Notes: generated by a model not told the origin, from the sequence alone. Shown: positions 9,420-19,062, numbered from the stretch's first letter. The stretch is DNA of 64,000 bases from CBDVBZ01 sp965372355 (GCA_965372355.1 CBDVBZ010000004.1:26003-90002); one strand, 5' to 3'. A program made the numbers and translations.

Positions 9420-11534
9420 TCAACTCTTGCCTCGTCGCGCTGCTGCGTCCCTGCAGTAGATGCGGACGATTCCCGAACTGGTGGACTTCCCGGGCGCAGG
9501 TTTCTGCGACGTGACCACACCGGTTCCGCTGATCGAACAGCGCAGCCCCGCCTGGACGGCTTTTCGTTTCGCCGCTCGAATTGGCAAACCCCTGAGATCG
9601 GGTGTCTTGTGCTGGGCCGTGCGCGACGAGCCCTCACTCAAATAGAGTCTCAACACTTCGTCCCGTCCCATTGCGACTCCGGGATCGGGGTCCTGCGCGA
9701 CCACTTTGCCACTATTCCCGTTGCACAGGACGTTGAGCTCGAGCTGTCTGGCCTGCGCCATCGCCCGAGCGCGTTCGAGCCTCAGAAAATTCGGAGCGAT
9801 GATCGTCTCTCCGTTCCCTGCGGACCCATCCTCCAGGACATCGGTTGTGAGCACCTGATCGAACATCGACGATGAGTTGGCGATCGCGGCCATCATCTTC
9901 GAGAACACGGGCGCCGCCGACACGCCGCCAAAGCGGTTGCGATAGTTGGGTTCATCCAGCATGACGAGGCAGACGATCTGCGGATTCTCGTAGGGCGCGA
10001 ACCCGACAAAGCTCGCGATGAATCTGTTCTCCGAGTACCCCCCGGACGAACAAGCCTTCTCCGCCGTCCCTGTCTTGCCCGACAACTCCAGGTACACGAG
10101 GTCCGCTCGCTGACCGGTTCCCTCTTCGACGACGGAACGGCAGAAGCTTCTCAGGCGCTGCGCGGTGTCTTTGGAAACAACCCGTCGAACCCTGACCGGC
10201 TCGAAGGTCTCGATATCTTCTTTGTTCTCATCGATGATCGATTTGACGATTCTCGGCTTCATCAGAACACCGTCGTTGGCAATCGCCGCAAACGCGTTGG
10301 CCAGCTGCAGTGGTGTCACGGCGATCTCCTGACCGAACGCCATCGTGATCTGCGTTCGTCTGGACCACTTTTTAACTGGCGCCACACTCCCCGCGGACTC
10401 GCCGAGGAATCGGATACCGGTCTTCGCGCCAAAACCAAAGAGCCGGACGAACTCGAAAAACTCGAGTGGCTTGAGATTGAGCGAGGCCTTGGCCATTACG
10501 ATATTGCTCGAAAAAACAAATCCTTCCCGGAAGGTCAGGTGGCCGTAGGGGTGCGAATCCGATATAACGGCCACACCCATGTCCGCCCGACCGTTCTCGG
10601 CATCAAAAACATCGAAACTGCGGACCTTCGAGGTCTGAAGCAAGGCGGCGGCGGTCACCAGCTTGAACGTGGATCCCGGCTCGTAGACATTGGACACGGA
10701 CCGTAATGTCCACAGCGAATCGGCCAGGTCCCTGGCCCCTCGTGATGCCGCCGAGGGAGACTCGGCGAGTGCCAGGACCCCCCCGGTCGGCACGTTCAGT
10801 ATGATAAGCGCCCCCCCGTTCGCGCCCGATTCCCGGACGGAGCGCTCCAACTCGAGCTCGGCGATCTCCTGAAGACCCGCATCGATCGTGAGGACGACGT
10901 GCCTGCCGTTGAGCGGTTTTTCTTCCGCGTATGTGTAATAGCCCTTCGATTTGTAGGTACCGTCTCTCTGCACCACTTCCCAGCCCGGAGTCCCGGCCAG
11001 TGTTTCATCGAAGGCCGCCTCGATGCCGGCCCTTCCCTCGCTCTCGTGCCCCACGAACCCCACGATCTTCGCCGCCGTGCTGCCAAATGGGTATATACGG
11101 TCCGCCTCGCGGTGGATTTCCACACCACACAACCCTTTGATCTCCAGACGGGCCTCGTCCGACAACGCGCACTGTCGTTTGACATAGACAAAAGACTTGT
11201 CGGAACGGAGCAGTTTCTTGACCGCGCTTTTTGGCATGGAGAGATGTCGTGAGAGAACGGATACGACTTCCCCGCCTTTCTGCACCTTCTGCGGGTTGAG
11301 CGATACCGAGCAGGACCTGATACTCAGCGCAAGCGGGCGGCCGTTGCGGTCAAAAATGCCTCCACGAATCGGAGGCACCTGTTTCTTGACCTTCCACTGA
11401 TCCGTCGCCATGTCGGCGTAGTGGGCTCTCGAGAAGATCTGCACCTTAATCAATTTACCCCAGAGAACCAGGGTAAGAATCACGAACACGCCACCGACGA
11501 CATAGAGCCGAAAATTTCGTTTCTTGCGTCTCAT
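9420..11534 (-). CDS. ftsI: Septal peptidoglycan transpeptidase FtsI/PBP3 with C-terminal PASTA domains
   Basis: Class B penicillin-binding protein that cross-links septal murein in partnership with FtsW. It has an N-terminal membrane anchor (about residues 9-28), a dimerisation domain, and a transpeptidase domain with the three active-site motifs STFK (288-291), SSN (342-344) and KTGT (487-490). After about residue 575 come two tandem PASTA-like domains, one starting at APNFLRLERARAMAQ and one at PDLRGLPIRAAKRKA. PASTA domains on a division PBP are best known from Gram-positive SpoVD or PBP2x types but also occur in some diderm phyla. The gene overlaps ftsL by 4 bases (ATGA). Confidence 0.95.
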   Translation of the reverse strand: MRRKKRNFRLYVVGGVFVILTLVLWGKLIKVQIFSRAHYADMATDQWKVKKQVPPIRGGIFDRNGRPLALSIRSCSVSLNPQKVQKGGEVVSVLSRHLSMPKSAVKKLLRSDKSFVYVKRQCALSDEARLEIKGLCGVEIHREADRIYPFGSTAAKIVGFVGHESEGRAGIEAAFDETLAGTPGWEVVQRDGTYKSKGYYTYAEEKPLNGRHVVLTIDAGLQEIAELELERSVRESGANGGALIILNVPTGGVLALAESPSAASRGARDLADSLWTLRSVSNVYEPGSTFKLVTAAALLQTSKVRSFDVFDAENGRADMGVAVISDSHPYGHLTFREGFVFSSNIVMAKASLNLKPLEFFEFVRLFGFGAKTGIRFLGESAGSVAPVKKWSRRTQITMAFGQEIAVTPLQLANAFAAIANDGVLMKPRIVKSIIDENKEDIETFEPVRVRRVVSKDTAQRLRSFCRSVVEEGTGQRADLVYLELSGKTGTAEKACSSGGYSENRFIASFVGFAPYENPQIVCLVMLDEPNYRNRFGGVSAAPVFSKMMAAIANSSSMFDQVLTTDVLEDGSAGNGETIIAPNFLRLERARAMAQARQLELNVLCNGNSGKVVAQDPDPGVAMGRDEVLRLYLSEGSSRTAQHKTPDLRGLPIRAAKRKAVQAGLRCSISGTGVVTSQKPAPGKSTSSGIVRIYCRDAAARRGKS

Positions 11535-11974
11535 CGACCCGACTTTCCGCTTTCGCGTAGCAGACTAAACCGGTAAAGATCGTTGTTCCCGGAAAACTCG
11601 TGTGTGAACTCGACAGGCTGCCGCGGACCCTGCGGATCGTTCTCGACAGCGAATCTTTCAATGGTACCGTCGTGGGCCTGAACCATGCCAAGCTTCGACT
11701 CACAGTATTCCGTCACCTTCCCCCGCGACGACCTCGAGATATACTCACCGGTGAGTTTGTGGAGCGCCTCGTTACGCCCCTGCCTCGAGCGTTTCAACTC
11801 TGCAATGTCTTGCGTGAGCACCGACGTGTACACCTGTGCAGAAACATACGTCAGCAAGAGCAGGGCAATCCCCGTGTAGACAAGAAGTGTCACGTGCAGG
11901 CGGGTACTGCACGTTAAGGCGGCAGCCAAACCGTGGCCGAGCCTGCGATAGATGTCGTTCTTGTTTTTCTTCAT
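11531..11974 (-). CDS. ftsL: FtsL-like cell-division protein
   Basis: Small bitopic membrane protein of 147 residues: a short basic cytoplasmic N terminus, one hydrophobic segment (roughly residues 25-47, VTLLVYTGIALLLLTYVSAQ) and a periplasmic region starting with a short coiled-coil-like stretch. FtsL proteins are poorly conserved, so the call rests mainly on size, topology and position between rsmH and ftsI. The start ATG at 11974 has AGGAG 9 bases upstream; the longer open frame to 12043 overlaps rsmH. It probably forms the division subcomplex with FtsI and FtsW. Confidence 0.85.
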   Translation of the reverse strand: MKKNKNDIYRRLGHGLAAALTCSTRLHVTLLVYTGIALLLLTYVSAQVYTSVLTQDIAELKRSRQGRNEALHKLTGEYISRSSRGKVTEYCESKLGMVQAHDGTIERFAVENDPQGPRQPVEFTHEFSGNNDLYRFSLLRESGKSGR

Positions 11975-11984
11975 CTGTCTTCTC

Positions 11985-12890
11985 CTAGACAACAACTCGT
12001 GCGGCACGCAGCCGGGCGCTTCGCGCTCTGGGGTTGGCCTCAACTTCTTGCGATGACGGTTTCACCACGCGCCGCGTCAGAACCTCCAGCGTCGCCGTGT
12101 GATCACAGGCACATACCGGCACCCGGGGAGGACATATGCAATCACGGCTTTCCCGCCGAAAGGAGTCTTTGACAAGTCGATCTTCAAGAGAGTGATAACT
12201 TATGACAACGATCCTTGCGTTCTTGCGCAGTTTTGCAGCAAGCCCATCGAGGAATCGTTCGAGATTGCGAAGTTCATCGTTGACTACGATGCGAATCGCC
12301 TGAAACACCTTGCTCAACAGGGCCGGTGGCGCGGGGCCCCGCAATACGGTTTCGACGGCCTGCCGGAGATCGGATGTCGTGGTCATTTCGTTTCGTTCGA
12401 CCGCGGCGCGAATCTCCTTCGCGATCTTCGACGCTCCCCTCACTTCACCAAGGCGTTTTATCATCCGTGAGAGCTCGCGCTTATCGGTTCTCTCCAGCAA
12501 CGCTCCGGCCGTTTCTCCCTCGGAGGACATTCGCATGTCGAGCGGTCCGTCGCTAGCGTGACTGAATCCGCGCTCGTGTCTGTCTATCTGCAGGCTCGAC
12601 ACACCGAGATCGACGAGCACTCCGTCCGCCCGCTCCTGCTCGATCTGGTGAAGATCAGCGTAGTTGGCTCTCACGAGTCGAACTCGCTCCTTGAAAGGTT
12701 TGAGGGTTTTCTCCGCCTCGGCGAGCGCCTGCGGATCGCGATCGATTCCGAGAACGCGCACATCCTGGTTCGCAACGAGAATCGCGGCCGTGTGTCCTCC
12801 GCCACCAACGGTGGCATCGATCAACAGCCGCGACTGTTCGTGCAGCAGGTAGTGCACGACTTCGGTTGTCATCACCGGGGTATGGATCAT
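11985..12890 (-). CDS. rsmH: 16S rRNA (cytosine1402-N4)-methyltransferase RsmH (MraW)
   Basis: S-adenosylmethionine-dependent methyltransferase that makes N4-methylcytidine at 16S position 1402. The N terminus HTPVMTTEV and the SAM loop DATVGGGGHT (25-34) are family hallmarks, as is the later GVLVDLGVSS motif. The 301-residue length is normal. It is the second gene of the dcw cluster, 63 bases after mraZ. Confidence 0.96.
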   Translation of the reverse strand: MIHTPVMTTEVVHYLLHEQSRLLIDATVGGGGHTAAILVANQDVRVLGIDRDPQALAEAEKTLKPFKERVRLVRANYADLHQIEQERADGVLVDLGVSSLQIDRHERGFSHASDGPLDMRMSSEGETAGALLERTDKRELSRMIKRLGEVRGASKIAKEIRAAVERNEMTTTSDLRQAVETVLRGPAPPALLSKVFQAIRIVVNDELRNLERFLDGLAAKLRKNARIVVISYHSLEDRLVKDSFRRESRDCICPPRVPVCACDHTATLEVLTRRVVKPSSQEVEANPRARSARLRAARVVV

Positions 12891-12953
12891 TGAATGCTCC
12901 CGTGCCTGGATCCGGATCGAAACACGCTCCAGCCAGGTTTCGATCTACCCCCA

Positions 12954-13397
12954 TCAGAACAACCGATCGTTCGTTTCCTTGAACGCGCGTATCATGTCCT
13001 CGTACTTCCTCTCCATGTGACTCTTGTGCCAAACTTCTATGTAGATATCCATATCGACAACTGCGACCGTCCCGTCGAGTCTGCACGTCTCTCGAATACG
13101 GCCCGGAATCATGAATCTCCCCTGGCCATCGACGACAGCCGTTTCCTTGATCATCATCGCGTACCGGTACGTGTCCTTTTTTTGCTCCCCGGGTGTCCCG
13201 CTTCGCAGGGTCTGCCGGTACTCCTCCCACTGCGAGGCCGTGCGAATCTCGAGATATGGAGGGTCGGAGAGGTTGGGCACGAGGTACAGAGTGTCGCCTT
13301 TCTTGATCTCAAACGCCTCGCGGACCTCCTTCGGGAGCAGCAATCGGCCCTTGCTGTCAATGGCGTGCAGGGACTTCTCATTGAAGTGGTTGATCAT
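12954..13397 (-). CDS. mraZ: Transcriptional regulator MraZ
   Basis: Oligomeric DNA-binding protein of the AbrB/SpoVT fold that regulates its own dcw operon. Two MraZ repeats are visible: the N-terminal one with SLHAIDSKGRLLLPKEVRE, and the second with AVVDGQGRFMIPGRIRE. The length of 147 residues is typical. The upstream Shine-Dalgarno site is weak. In other bacteria MraZ binds TGGG-type direct repeats near its promoter; I do not find a clear array here. Confidence 0.95.
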   Translation of the reverse strand: MINHFNEKSLHAIDSKGRLLLPKEVREAFEIKKGDTLYLVPNLSDPPYLEIRTASQWEEYRQTLRSGTPGEQKKDTYRYAMMIKETAVVDGQGRFMIPGRIRETCRLDGTVAVVDMDIYIEVWHKSHMERKYEDMIRAFKETNDRLF

Positions 13398-13768
13398 AGA
13401 TATATACCAGAAATTTCGGTTTGTTGATCAAGCTCTAGTGAAACTGGGAACTACCTCCACAATAGCGCCTAGAATAGGTTCTATTTGGGACACAGTCAAG
13501 CGCAAAATCCGTCATCTGGAAGATTCCCTGGAGATTTCCATGAACGGCATAACCTGTTTGTTTATATTAGATTAATGGTCTCTCAAGAACGGGATCAGTC
13601 GTCCGGAGGGCCGAGAACGCCCGAGAGGCCCGACGGGGCATTTTTCGGCGTAAAATAGCGTATCACACTATGTCACAATAGGTTGCGCTGGCCGAAGGTC
13701 TCTGGAGCGTGCCTGAGCCTCCACGAGCCTCTTGGACAGGGTTCCCTCCCCACCGGAAGGTGCTTTTT
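13398..13768. other. Intergenic region between the glycan locus and mraZ
   Basis: This 371-base stretch holds no convincing coding sequence. It contains the mraZ promoter (13471-13499) and an AT-richer segment around 13555-13580. Between 13600 and 13645 there are GC-rich imperfect inverted repeats followed on the plus strand by ATTTTT. A short CACC-GGAA-GGTG hairpin followed by six T residues on the plus strand (13751-13768) could terminate a plus-strand transcript, but none is known here. No strong terminator for the upstream glycosyltransferase gene is visible on the minus strand. Confidence 0.5.
13471..13499 (-). promoter_or_regulatory. Sigma70-like promoter for the mraZ/dcw cluster
   Basis: On the minus strand a TTGACT box (13494-13499) and a TATTCT box (13471-13476) are separated by exactly 17 bases. 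Transcription would begin near 13464 and leave a leader of about 65 bases before the mraZ ATG. It is the only good promoter match in the interval and lies just before the first dcw gene. Confidence 0.65.
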
Positions 13769-15268
13769 TCAGTCGGAGTACACGCGATACAGCGTGAAGT
13801 AGTACGGGCCGGGCATGCGGATACCGAGGTTCTCCATCCGCTCCACCCGGATGGCCGCCAGCCGGCAGTCACCAAAGGTCCGCCCATCCAGCCGGTTTGG
13901 CGTCGTCGCCCGGTCGATCAGGAAGTCGACCCGCGGAAAAGCGGCGAGGTCGAGGTAGAGCCCCTGTTGAACCACTTCCTCGTATGTGTGCTCGCGCATC
14001 AGTCTCGCGGTCGCTGTATCCACCAGCCCACCGAGATCGAGAACGCGGCGCTTCGAATAGAATCCGACGTAACCGATGTCGATCGCGGCCACGACGGCGT
14101 CTTCGTCGGAGTGATTCTTGATGTGGAGAGCGAGATGTTTAAGGTTGTGGGTAAGGTCCCGCGAGAACGCGCGCGACGGTCCGACCACGAACCCGAAGTA
14201 GAGCGCGATATTCAACGTCACCACGATGATCGCCGTGGCCGTTATCAGGGCACGCCGGCCGCTTGCCGCCCTGCCGAGTTTCCCCGCCAGATCCTCCAGG
14301 GCGACAAAACCAAGCACCAGGGCAAAAGGAGTCGTGAGCAGCAAGTAGCGGGACAAGATCTGGACATCGAAAACAACGAACGCGACCGGCAACGCAACAA
14401 TCCACAACAGCAGAAACCGGCATTGGTCAGAGAGCACCTTCGCTCGACCGCGAAGTACCACGATGGATGCGAGGATCGCGAGGAGCAGAATACCTTCGGT
14501 ACCGCCCGAGATCTCTGCGACGGGCTCCAGTCTCTGAACGAGGGAGATGGGGTTGAGACTGAACCCACCGCTCTTTGCTCCCGCGGTAAGCGGCAAAAAC
14601 TGTCCGAGATGAAGTTTGGCGAAAGCGAGCCACGGCGCAATGAGTGCCGCGTAGATCGTGAGAGTGCGAACCAAACACGACCACTCGCGCCGTCTTACGG
14701 ACAGAAACGCCAGCACATAGACGGGCACCAACAAATACGCCTCCGGACGGACAAGTGCGGCAATCGCCATAGCGAATCCAAGCAGCCACGCCTTGCGGGG
14801 CGAGTGCGACGCGTCGAGCCATGCGATACCCGCCGCCGCGATCACAAGAACCGCCGAAGCGGTTTCCATGCTCAGGGCCGTCCATCGCACGTGCCACGCG
14901 TGCGTGGCCAGCGTCAAAGCGCACATCCACGCGGTGAACACGGCAAGCCCGATCGCACGGGCGAAGCCAAACATGAGAACCACGGCGACACCGCCGCTGA
15001 GCCACGACAGAATGCGCGAGTACACAACGAGATTCTCTCCGCCCCCGAAGATGCTTCCCAACGCAGCGAGGCACAACACCCACAGGGGGCTGGTTGTCCC
15101 ATACGCCACGTTGCCGGCGTTAAAGCTGTACTCCCCGCGGATGATCATGTTGTCTGCGTACTGGATGTGGATATAGGTGTCGTCGATCACACCGTGCTTC
15201 AATGGCACGAGCAGCACGGCCAGAACAAAGACAGGGATGAGAAGCGATGCGTTTTGCCTTGCAGTCAC
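13769..15268 (-). CDS. GT39/ArnT-like membrane glycosyltransferase (GT-C fold)
   Basis: Polytopic protein of about 499 residues with some ten hydrophobic segments. The first extracytoplasmic loop contains DDTYIHIQYADNM, resembling the acidic motif that binds polyprenol-phosphate sugars in GT-C enzymes such as dolichyl-phosphate-mannose transferases and ArnT. It probably moves a sugar from a lipid carrier to a glycan, lipid or protein on the outer face of the inner membrane. I chose the GTG at 15268, preceded by AAAGGGG and located after the flippase stop; the open frame continues to 15325 inside the flippase. It is the last gene of the glycan locus. Donor and acceptor are unknown. Confidence 0.72.
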   Translation of the reverse strand: MTARQNASLLIPVFVLAVLLVPLKHGVIDDTYIHIQYADNMIIRGEYSFNAGNVAYGTTSPLWVLCLAALGSIFGGGENLVVYSRILSWLSGGVAVVLMFGFARAIGLAVFTAWMCALTLATHAWHVRWTALSMETASAVLVIAAAGIAWLDASHSPRKAWLLGFAMAIAALVRPEAYLLVPVYVLAFLSVRRREWSCLVRTLTIYAALIAPWLAFAKLHLGQFLPLTAGAKSGGFSLNPISLVQRLEPVAEISGGTEGILLLAILASIVVLRGRAKVLSDQCRFLLLWIVALPVAFVVFDVQILSRYLLLTTPFALVLGFVALEDLAGKLGRAASGRRALITATAIIVVTLNIALYFGFVVGPSRAFSRDLTHNLKHLALHIKNHSDEDAVVAAIDIGYVGFYSKRRVLDLGGLVDTATARLMREHTYEEVVQQGLYLDLAAFPRVDFLIDRATTPNRLDGRTFGDCRLAAIRVERMENLGIRMPGPYYFTLYRVYSD

Positions 15269-15293
15269 GACGTTCGTAATCCCCTTTCTTACC

Positions 15294-16856
15294 CTATCGC
15301 CACAGCATTCTGGCCAGTCCACCAAACCCGCTCTTTCGCAGGACCGTCTTCATCCGTTCCTTCTCGTTCTCGTCGAAGACCCGCAAAACCTTCAGCAGTC
15401 CTGGATACACCACACACCCGACAAGAAAGAGTACCACTCTTATGACAAGAGACAAGCCTCCGGATCCAGTATCGATCAACGCCATGACGACGAGGAGAGG
15501 AAGCATCGCCACACACACGCCAACCAGAATACTCGCAAGAACGCGGCCTACGAAGCGGAGGTCAATAGATAGCGCGGATATTCTGACGGCGAGCACGAGT
15601 TGCACGACGCATGCAGCCAGACTCGCCAACCCTATGCCGGTCAAGTCGAGCACCGGGCCAAGAACCGCGATGAGGGCAACATAGACGATTGCCCAGGCCA
15701 GGTCGACCCGAAGCGCGCCGCGAACATGGTCCGTCGCCTTCATCACCGTTGTCAAAGGCGCGGTCGCGGTCACGATCGGTATGCAAGCGGCCAGCATGAT
15801 CACGAGCGGAATGGCAGGCGTATAACTGACGCTCGAAACGAGAATGATGAGATCGCGCCCAAATGCACCGATGCTAAACGCCACGAGCACGCCGACCGCC
15901 ACGCTGAACTTGAGGAACATTCGGGCAATCGAATCGGCATCTCTTGCTCTTCCTTCGACGTGAAGCCGGGTGACCTCCGGCTGGATCGCCGTGTTCGATG
16001 CGGCAAGCAGCCGGTTTGCCGATTGTGTGATACGGGCGCCGATGTGAAACAGGGCAATGAGTTCGAGAGGGAGAACCTGTGCCACAACGTACCGGTCGAC
16101 ATCGGTAAAGGCCACTGCCACCAGACTGATCCCCAGCGCACCGAGAAAGTAGTCGCGGTATGCGACACCGCTCGCCGCAGCACTCGCCGCGTCCCGGCCA
16201 CCGTTCTCAATACCCGTCCGCGCCACCAACCACAGAAACACCGGGATGCCGATACCGGTTGAGACAAGATGCACAACACCGAGAATCCTGAAGATCAGCG
16301 CGAGGGACAGGTCATGTCGAGCGATATACATCCACACCAATGTGGCGAGCAATGACAATAGTTCGATAGGCACCTGAACGGTGATCCTGCGCAACCCCTG
16401 CAGCCCACCATAGACGATCTGCTTGAGAACAATCCCTAATGTCGTGATCGCAAACCACAGGAGGAGTTCACCGCTGACGACCCCGGGATCCACGAAGGAG
16501 AGCAACCACGACCGCATACCATACGCCACAGCACCGAGCAGCGCGAACAAAACGGTCGAGACGACCAGACACACAACGCTCAGACGCATCGCCCGCGCGC
16601 CGTCGTTGGCCGATTCGTGTACGGGAAGATAACGTACCAGCAGTTGCGGCAGACCGTTGGCGGCAAGCATCGCCAGCAGGAGCGAAAAACCCCTGAGAGA
16701 GGCAAACAAACCAAACGTATCAAGAGCCAGAAAGTTGGACAGTATCTTTATCTGAACAAGAGCGAGGAGCGTACCGAGGATAGCCTGGATGACGAGCGCC
16801 ATCGCATTCGGCAGAAATCTGGACTCTCCGTGTGACGTGGGGATGCGATCTCTCAT
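15294..16856 (-). CDS. Polysaccharide flippase, Wzx/MATE-like (MOP superfamily)
   Basis: Membrane protein of 520 residues with about 12-14 hydrophobic segments arranged like O-antigen flippases, which turn undecaprenyl-linked repeat units across the inner membrane. The sequence starts with a soluble MRDRIPTSHG stretch and then a first helix ALVIQAILGTLLALVQIKI. The ATG at 16856 overlaps the stop of the upstream FemAB-like gene (ATGA), which fixes the start; the open frame to 16919 is not needed. Neighbouring aminotransferase, dehydratase and glycosyltransferase genes support export of a surface glycan. Confidence 0.8.
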   Translation of the reverse strand: MRDRIPTSHGESRFLPNAMALVIQAILGTLLALVQIKILSNFLALDTFGLFASLRGFSLLLAMLAANGLPQLLVRYLPVHESANDGARAMRLSVVCLVVSTVLFALLGAVAYGMRSWLLSFVDPGVVSGELLLWFAITTLGIVLKQIVYGGLQGLRRITVQVPIELLSLLATLVWMYIARHDLSLALIFRILGVVHLVSTGIGIPVFLWLVARTGIENGGRDAASAAASGVAYRDYFLGALGISLVAVAFTDVDRYVVAQVLPLELIALFHIGARITQSANRLLAASNTAIQPEVTRLHVEGRARDADSIARMFLKFSVAVGVLVAFSIGAFGRDLIILVSSVSYTPAIPLVIMLAACIPIVTATAPLTTVMKATDHVRGALRVDLAWAIVYVALIAVLGPVLDLTGIGLASLAACVVQLVLAVRISALSIDLRFVGRVLASILVGVCVAMLPLLVVMALIDTGSGGLSLVIRVVLFLVGCVVYPGLLKVLRVFDENEKERMKTVLRKSGFGGLARMLWR

Positions 16857-17821
16857 TCGCCTGGTTGTTTGATTGAACGCCTGGCAGCCGCAGCAAATCT
16901 CAAGGGGATCGAACGCCAACGAAGGACCGGGTACTCGTACCGGGCACCACCGAGCGATTCCTTGTAATCGATCAGCGTGTCCTTGTTCAGGCTGCCTCCG
17001 AGGTTATAGCGTTTGTAACCATTGTCGCACGCATGCCGGATACACGAACTATAGAGGAGTGTGCTCGCCTGGACCGATCGGCTGTCTTGTGTCGTCACAC
17101 CGTTCCACGCAATCACGGTGTCCCCAAAGTAGAAATTCAAGTGACCGCCGAGCAATTCGTCACCCGCCCGCGCGAGAAACAACCGTACGTTGCCACCACC
17201 TCTTTGCACCAATTCGACAAACAGCGACTCGGGGTACGCGCGCGGTAGATTCCACTCGTCCGCTCGCTCCCTGTATATCCGGTAATAGCCTCTCACCTCG
17301 TCTGCAGAGGCTGTTTGCGCGACCGTAATACCTTCGCGCTCCGCCTTCCTCGTTTGACGCCGTTTTGATTTCTCGAACTGCCCGCTCCACAGCTCGTCGA
17401 AGCCAGGTTCCAGATCGATAATGTGCGTCGTCACAGTGTCGCGCGACATCCGTGATTCCGGTAAGCGATTCAGAAAGTCAACCATTGCGACCTCGTGCAC
17501 ATCCATTCTCCGACGCGTGCGTGCAAATCGATCGGCCAGAAGTTTCTCGACCGGGCCTGCCTCGACGGTGACGGGTCCCCCGTAAGTACCAAAGGGCAGA
17601 GACAAGCACCTCCGCAAAATACCGCTTCCGGTCACGAAGTATGGTAGATATCCGAGGAGGTTCTCACCGCTTCGTGCGACGAGACACCTGAACTTGAACT
17701 GTGGAAAGCTGTTTGTGAGGCACTCGAGCCAGACGCGCGTGTGATAGAAGCTGGCCAGTGGAGACTGACATGCTATCTCATCGAGACCATCAGGGACTCG
17801 ATCCACGGTTTCTACTCGCAT
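16853..17821 (-). CDS. FemAB/GNAT-like acyltransferase of the glycan locus
   Basis: Soluble protein of 322 residues resembling the FemAB-like or BioF2-type GNAT acyltransferase fold. It has an N-terminal half ending near GPVTVEAGP, a basic EKSKRRQTRKAERE stretch and a C-terminal half with ELLGGHLNFYFGDTVIAWNG and YKRYNLGGSLNKD, the latter like the GAT-type substrate loop of the family. Such proteins in surface-polysaccharide loci often acylate an amino sugar. Here the neighbouring DegT aminotransferase could make that amino sugar. The start codon shares one base with the aminotransferase stop; an adjacent GTG at 17824 is an alternative. Confidence 0.68.
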   Translation of the reverse strand: MRVETVDRVPDGLDEIACQSPLASFYHTRVWLECLTNSFPQFKFRCLVARSGENLLGYLPYFVTGSGILRRCLSLPFGTYGGPVTVEAGPVEKLLADRFARTRRRMDVHEVAMVDFLNRLPESRMSRDTVTTHIIDLEPGFDELWSGQFEKSKRRQTRKAEREGITVAQTASADEVRGYYRIYRERADEWNLPRAYPESLFVELVQRGGGNVRLFLARAGDELLGGHLNFYFGDTVIAWNGVTTQDSRSVQASTLLYSSCIRHACDNGYKRYNLGGSLNKDTLIDYKESLGGARYEYPVLRWRSIPLRFAAAARRSIKQPGE

Positions 17822-19029
17822 CACGACCTCGAATAATGGGCGGCGATACGGTTTATCGCCCGGACGACATCATCGACGTCGCTGTCACTCATCCCCGGGA
17901 ATATGGGAAGAGAGAGACACCTGGAGTAGTACGATTCGCAGTTCGGAACATCCGCGGGTCCGTCGAGATATCGCTGAAAGAAACCGTGCTTGTACACCGG
18001 GATGAAATGGACCGAACACCCGATGTTCTCGGCGTTGAGCGCCTTCGCGAACCGGTCCCGGTCAATGGTAAGAGCGTCGACATTGAGAAGTATGACAAAG
18101 AGGTGCCACGTGTGGACGTTGCCCTTTCCTACCCGAGGCAGCTCGACGCAGGCCGAACCGTCGAGTTGGCTCAGATATCCCTCGGCGACAACGCGTCTGT
18201 CCTCCAACAGTTCGTCGATCCGCATGAGCTGAGACAGTCCAAGCGAGGACAGAAGGTCGCTCATATTGAACTTGTAACCAAGGGCCTCCACGTTATAGAA
18301 CCACGAACCACGGTCGGAATGACGGTTCCAGCTGTCCTCAGACATACCGTGATACGACAGGACCCGGAACTGCCGAGCCAGCTCGTCGTTGTTCGTCGAC
18401 AGGCATCCTCCTTCGCCGCTGGTCAGGTTCTTTGTGGCGTAAAAACTAAAGGCGGTCGCATCGCCGAATCCCCCTATCGTCTTACCGCCCGCAGCCGCGC
18501 CGAAGCTGTGTGCCGCGTCTTCGACGACCCGTATCGAATTCGATTCGGCAAGGCTGATAATTTCGTCAATCTTGCACGCCTGTCCGCCGAAATGAACCGG
18601 CATGTATACCTTGGTTTGATTTGTCGTTCGCTTCGCGAACTCTTCGGGCGCGGGTCCAAACGTCTCCATCTCGATATCGGCAAGAACGGGTTTCGCGCCG
18701 GTGTGCATAATCGCATGGACCGTCGAAGCGAACGTGAGCGCCGATGTCACAACCTCGTCTCCAGGGCCGACACCAAGCGCGGCCAAAGCAAGATACATGG
18801 CAGCGCTGCACGAGTTCACCGACACGACGTTGCGCACACCCAGGTACTTGCGAAGATCCCTCTCGAAAAGCTGGGTCTGGGGGCCCGTTGTCAACCAGCC
18901 CGACTGCAGCGTGTCCGTGACACGCTCGATATCGCTTGCGTTGATCGACGGCCGGAAGAAGGGCAGGAACTTCTCTCTTATCGGATCGCCGCCCTCAATT
19001 GCGGGTAGTTTGTCACGTCTGTTTCCCAA
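17821..19029 (-). CDS. DegT/DnrJ/EryC1/StrS-family sugar aminotransferase
   Basis: PLP-dependent aminotransferase of 402 residues that converts a keto-sugar nucleotide to an amino sugar. It carries the pattern of the family: SGWLTTGPQ near the N terminus, DAAHSFGA for cofactor binding, and the lysine of SFYATKNLTSGEGG as the Schiff-base residue. The natural substrate is a 4-keto-6-deoxy nucleotide sugar, such as the product of the FlaA1/CapD-like dehydratase 33 bases upstream. The two together could make a 4-amino-4,6-dideoxyhexose precursor; the exact sugar cannot be read from sequence. Confidence 0.88.
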   Translation of the reverse strand: MGNRRDKLPAIEGGDPIREKFLPFFRPSINASDIERVTDTLQSGWLTTGPQTQLFERDLRKYLGVRNVVSVNSCSAAMYLALAALGVGPGDEVVTSALTFASTVHAIMHTGAKPVLADIEMETFGPAPEEFAKRTTNQTKVYMPVHFGGQACKIDEIISLAESNSIRVVEDAAHSFGAAAGGKTIGGFGDATAFSFYATKNLTSGEGGCLSTNNDELARQFRVLSYHGMSEDSWNRHSDRGSWFYNVEALGYKFNMSDLLSSLGLSQLMRIDELLEDRRVVAEGYLSQLDGSACVELPRVGKGNVHTWHLFVILLNVDALTIDRDRFAKALNAENIGCSVHFIPVYKHGFFQRYLDGPADVPNCESYYSRCLSLPIFPGMSDSDVDDVVRAINRIAAHYSRS

Positions 19030-19062
19030 AGTATACGTCCTCTATCTCCAGCCAATAAATGT

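Noticed and set aside
13398..13500. MraZ-binding TGGG repeats
   Set aside because: Single TGGGA words exist on the plus strand, but no regularly spaced direct-repeat array in the sense orientation was found.
13751..13768. Terminator of CACC-GGAA-GGTG plus six T
   Set aside because: It faces the plus strand, where no transcript is known, and the stem is only four base pairs; kept only as a remark.
13709..15445. 578-codon open frame on the plus strand
   Set aside because: Antisense of the GT39-like gene; composition dominated by Arg, His, Asp and Gln, no motif, no ribosome-binding site.
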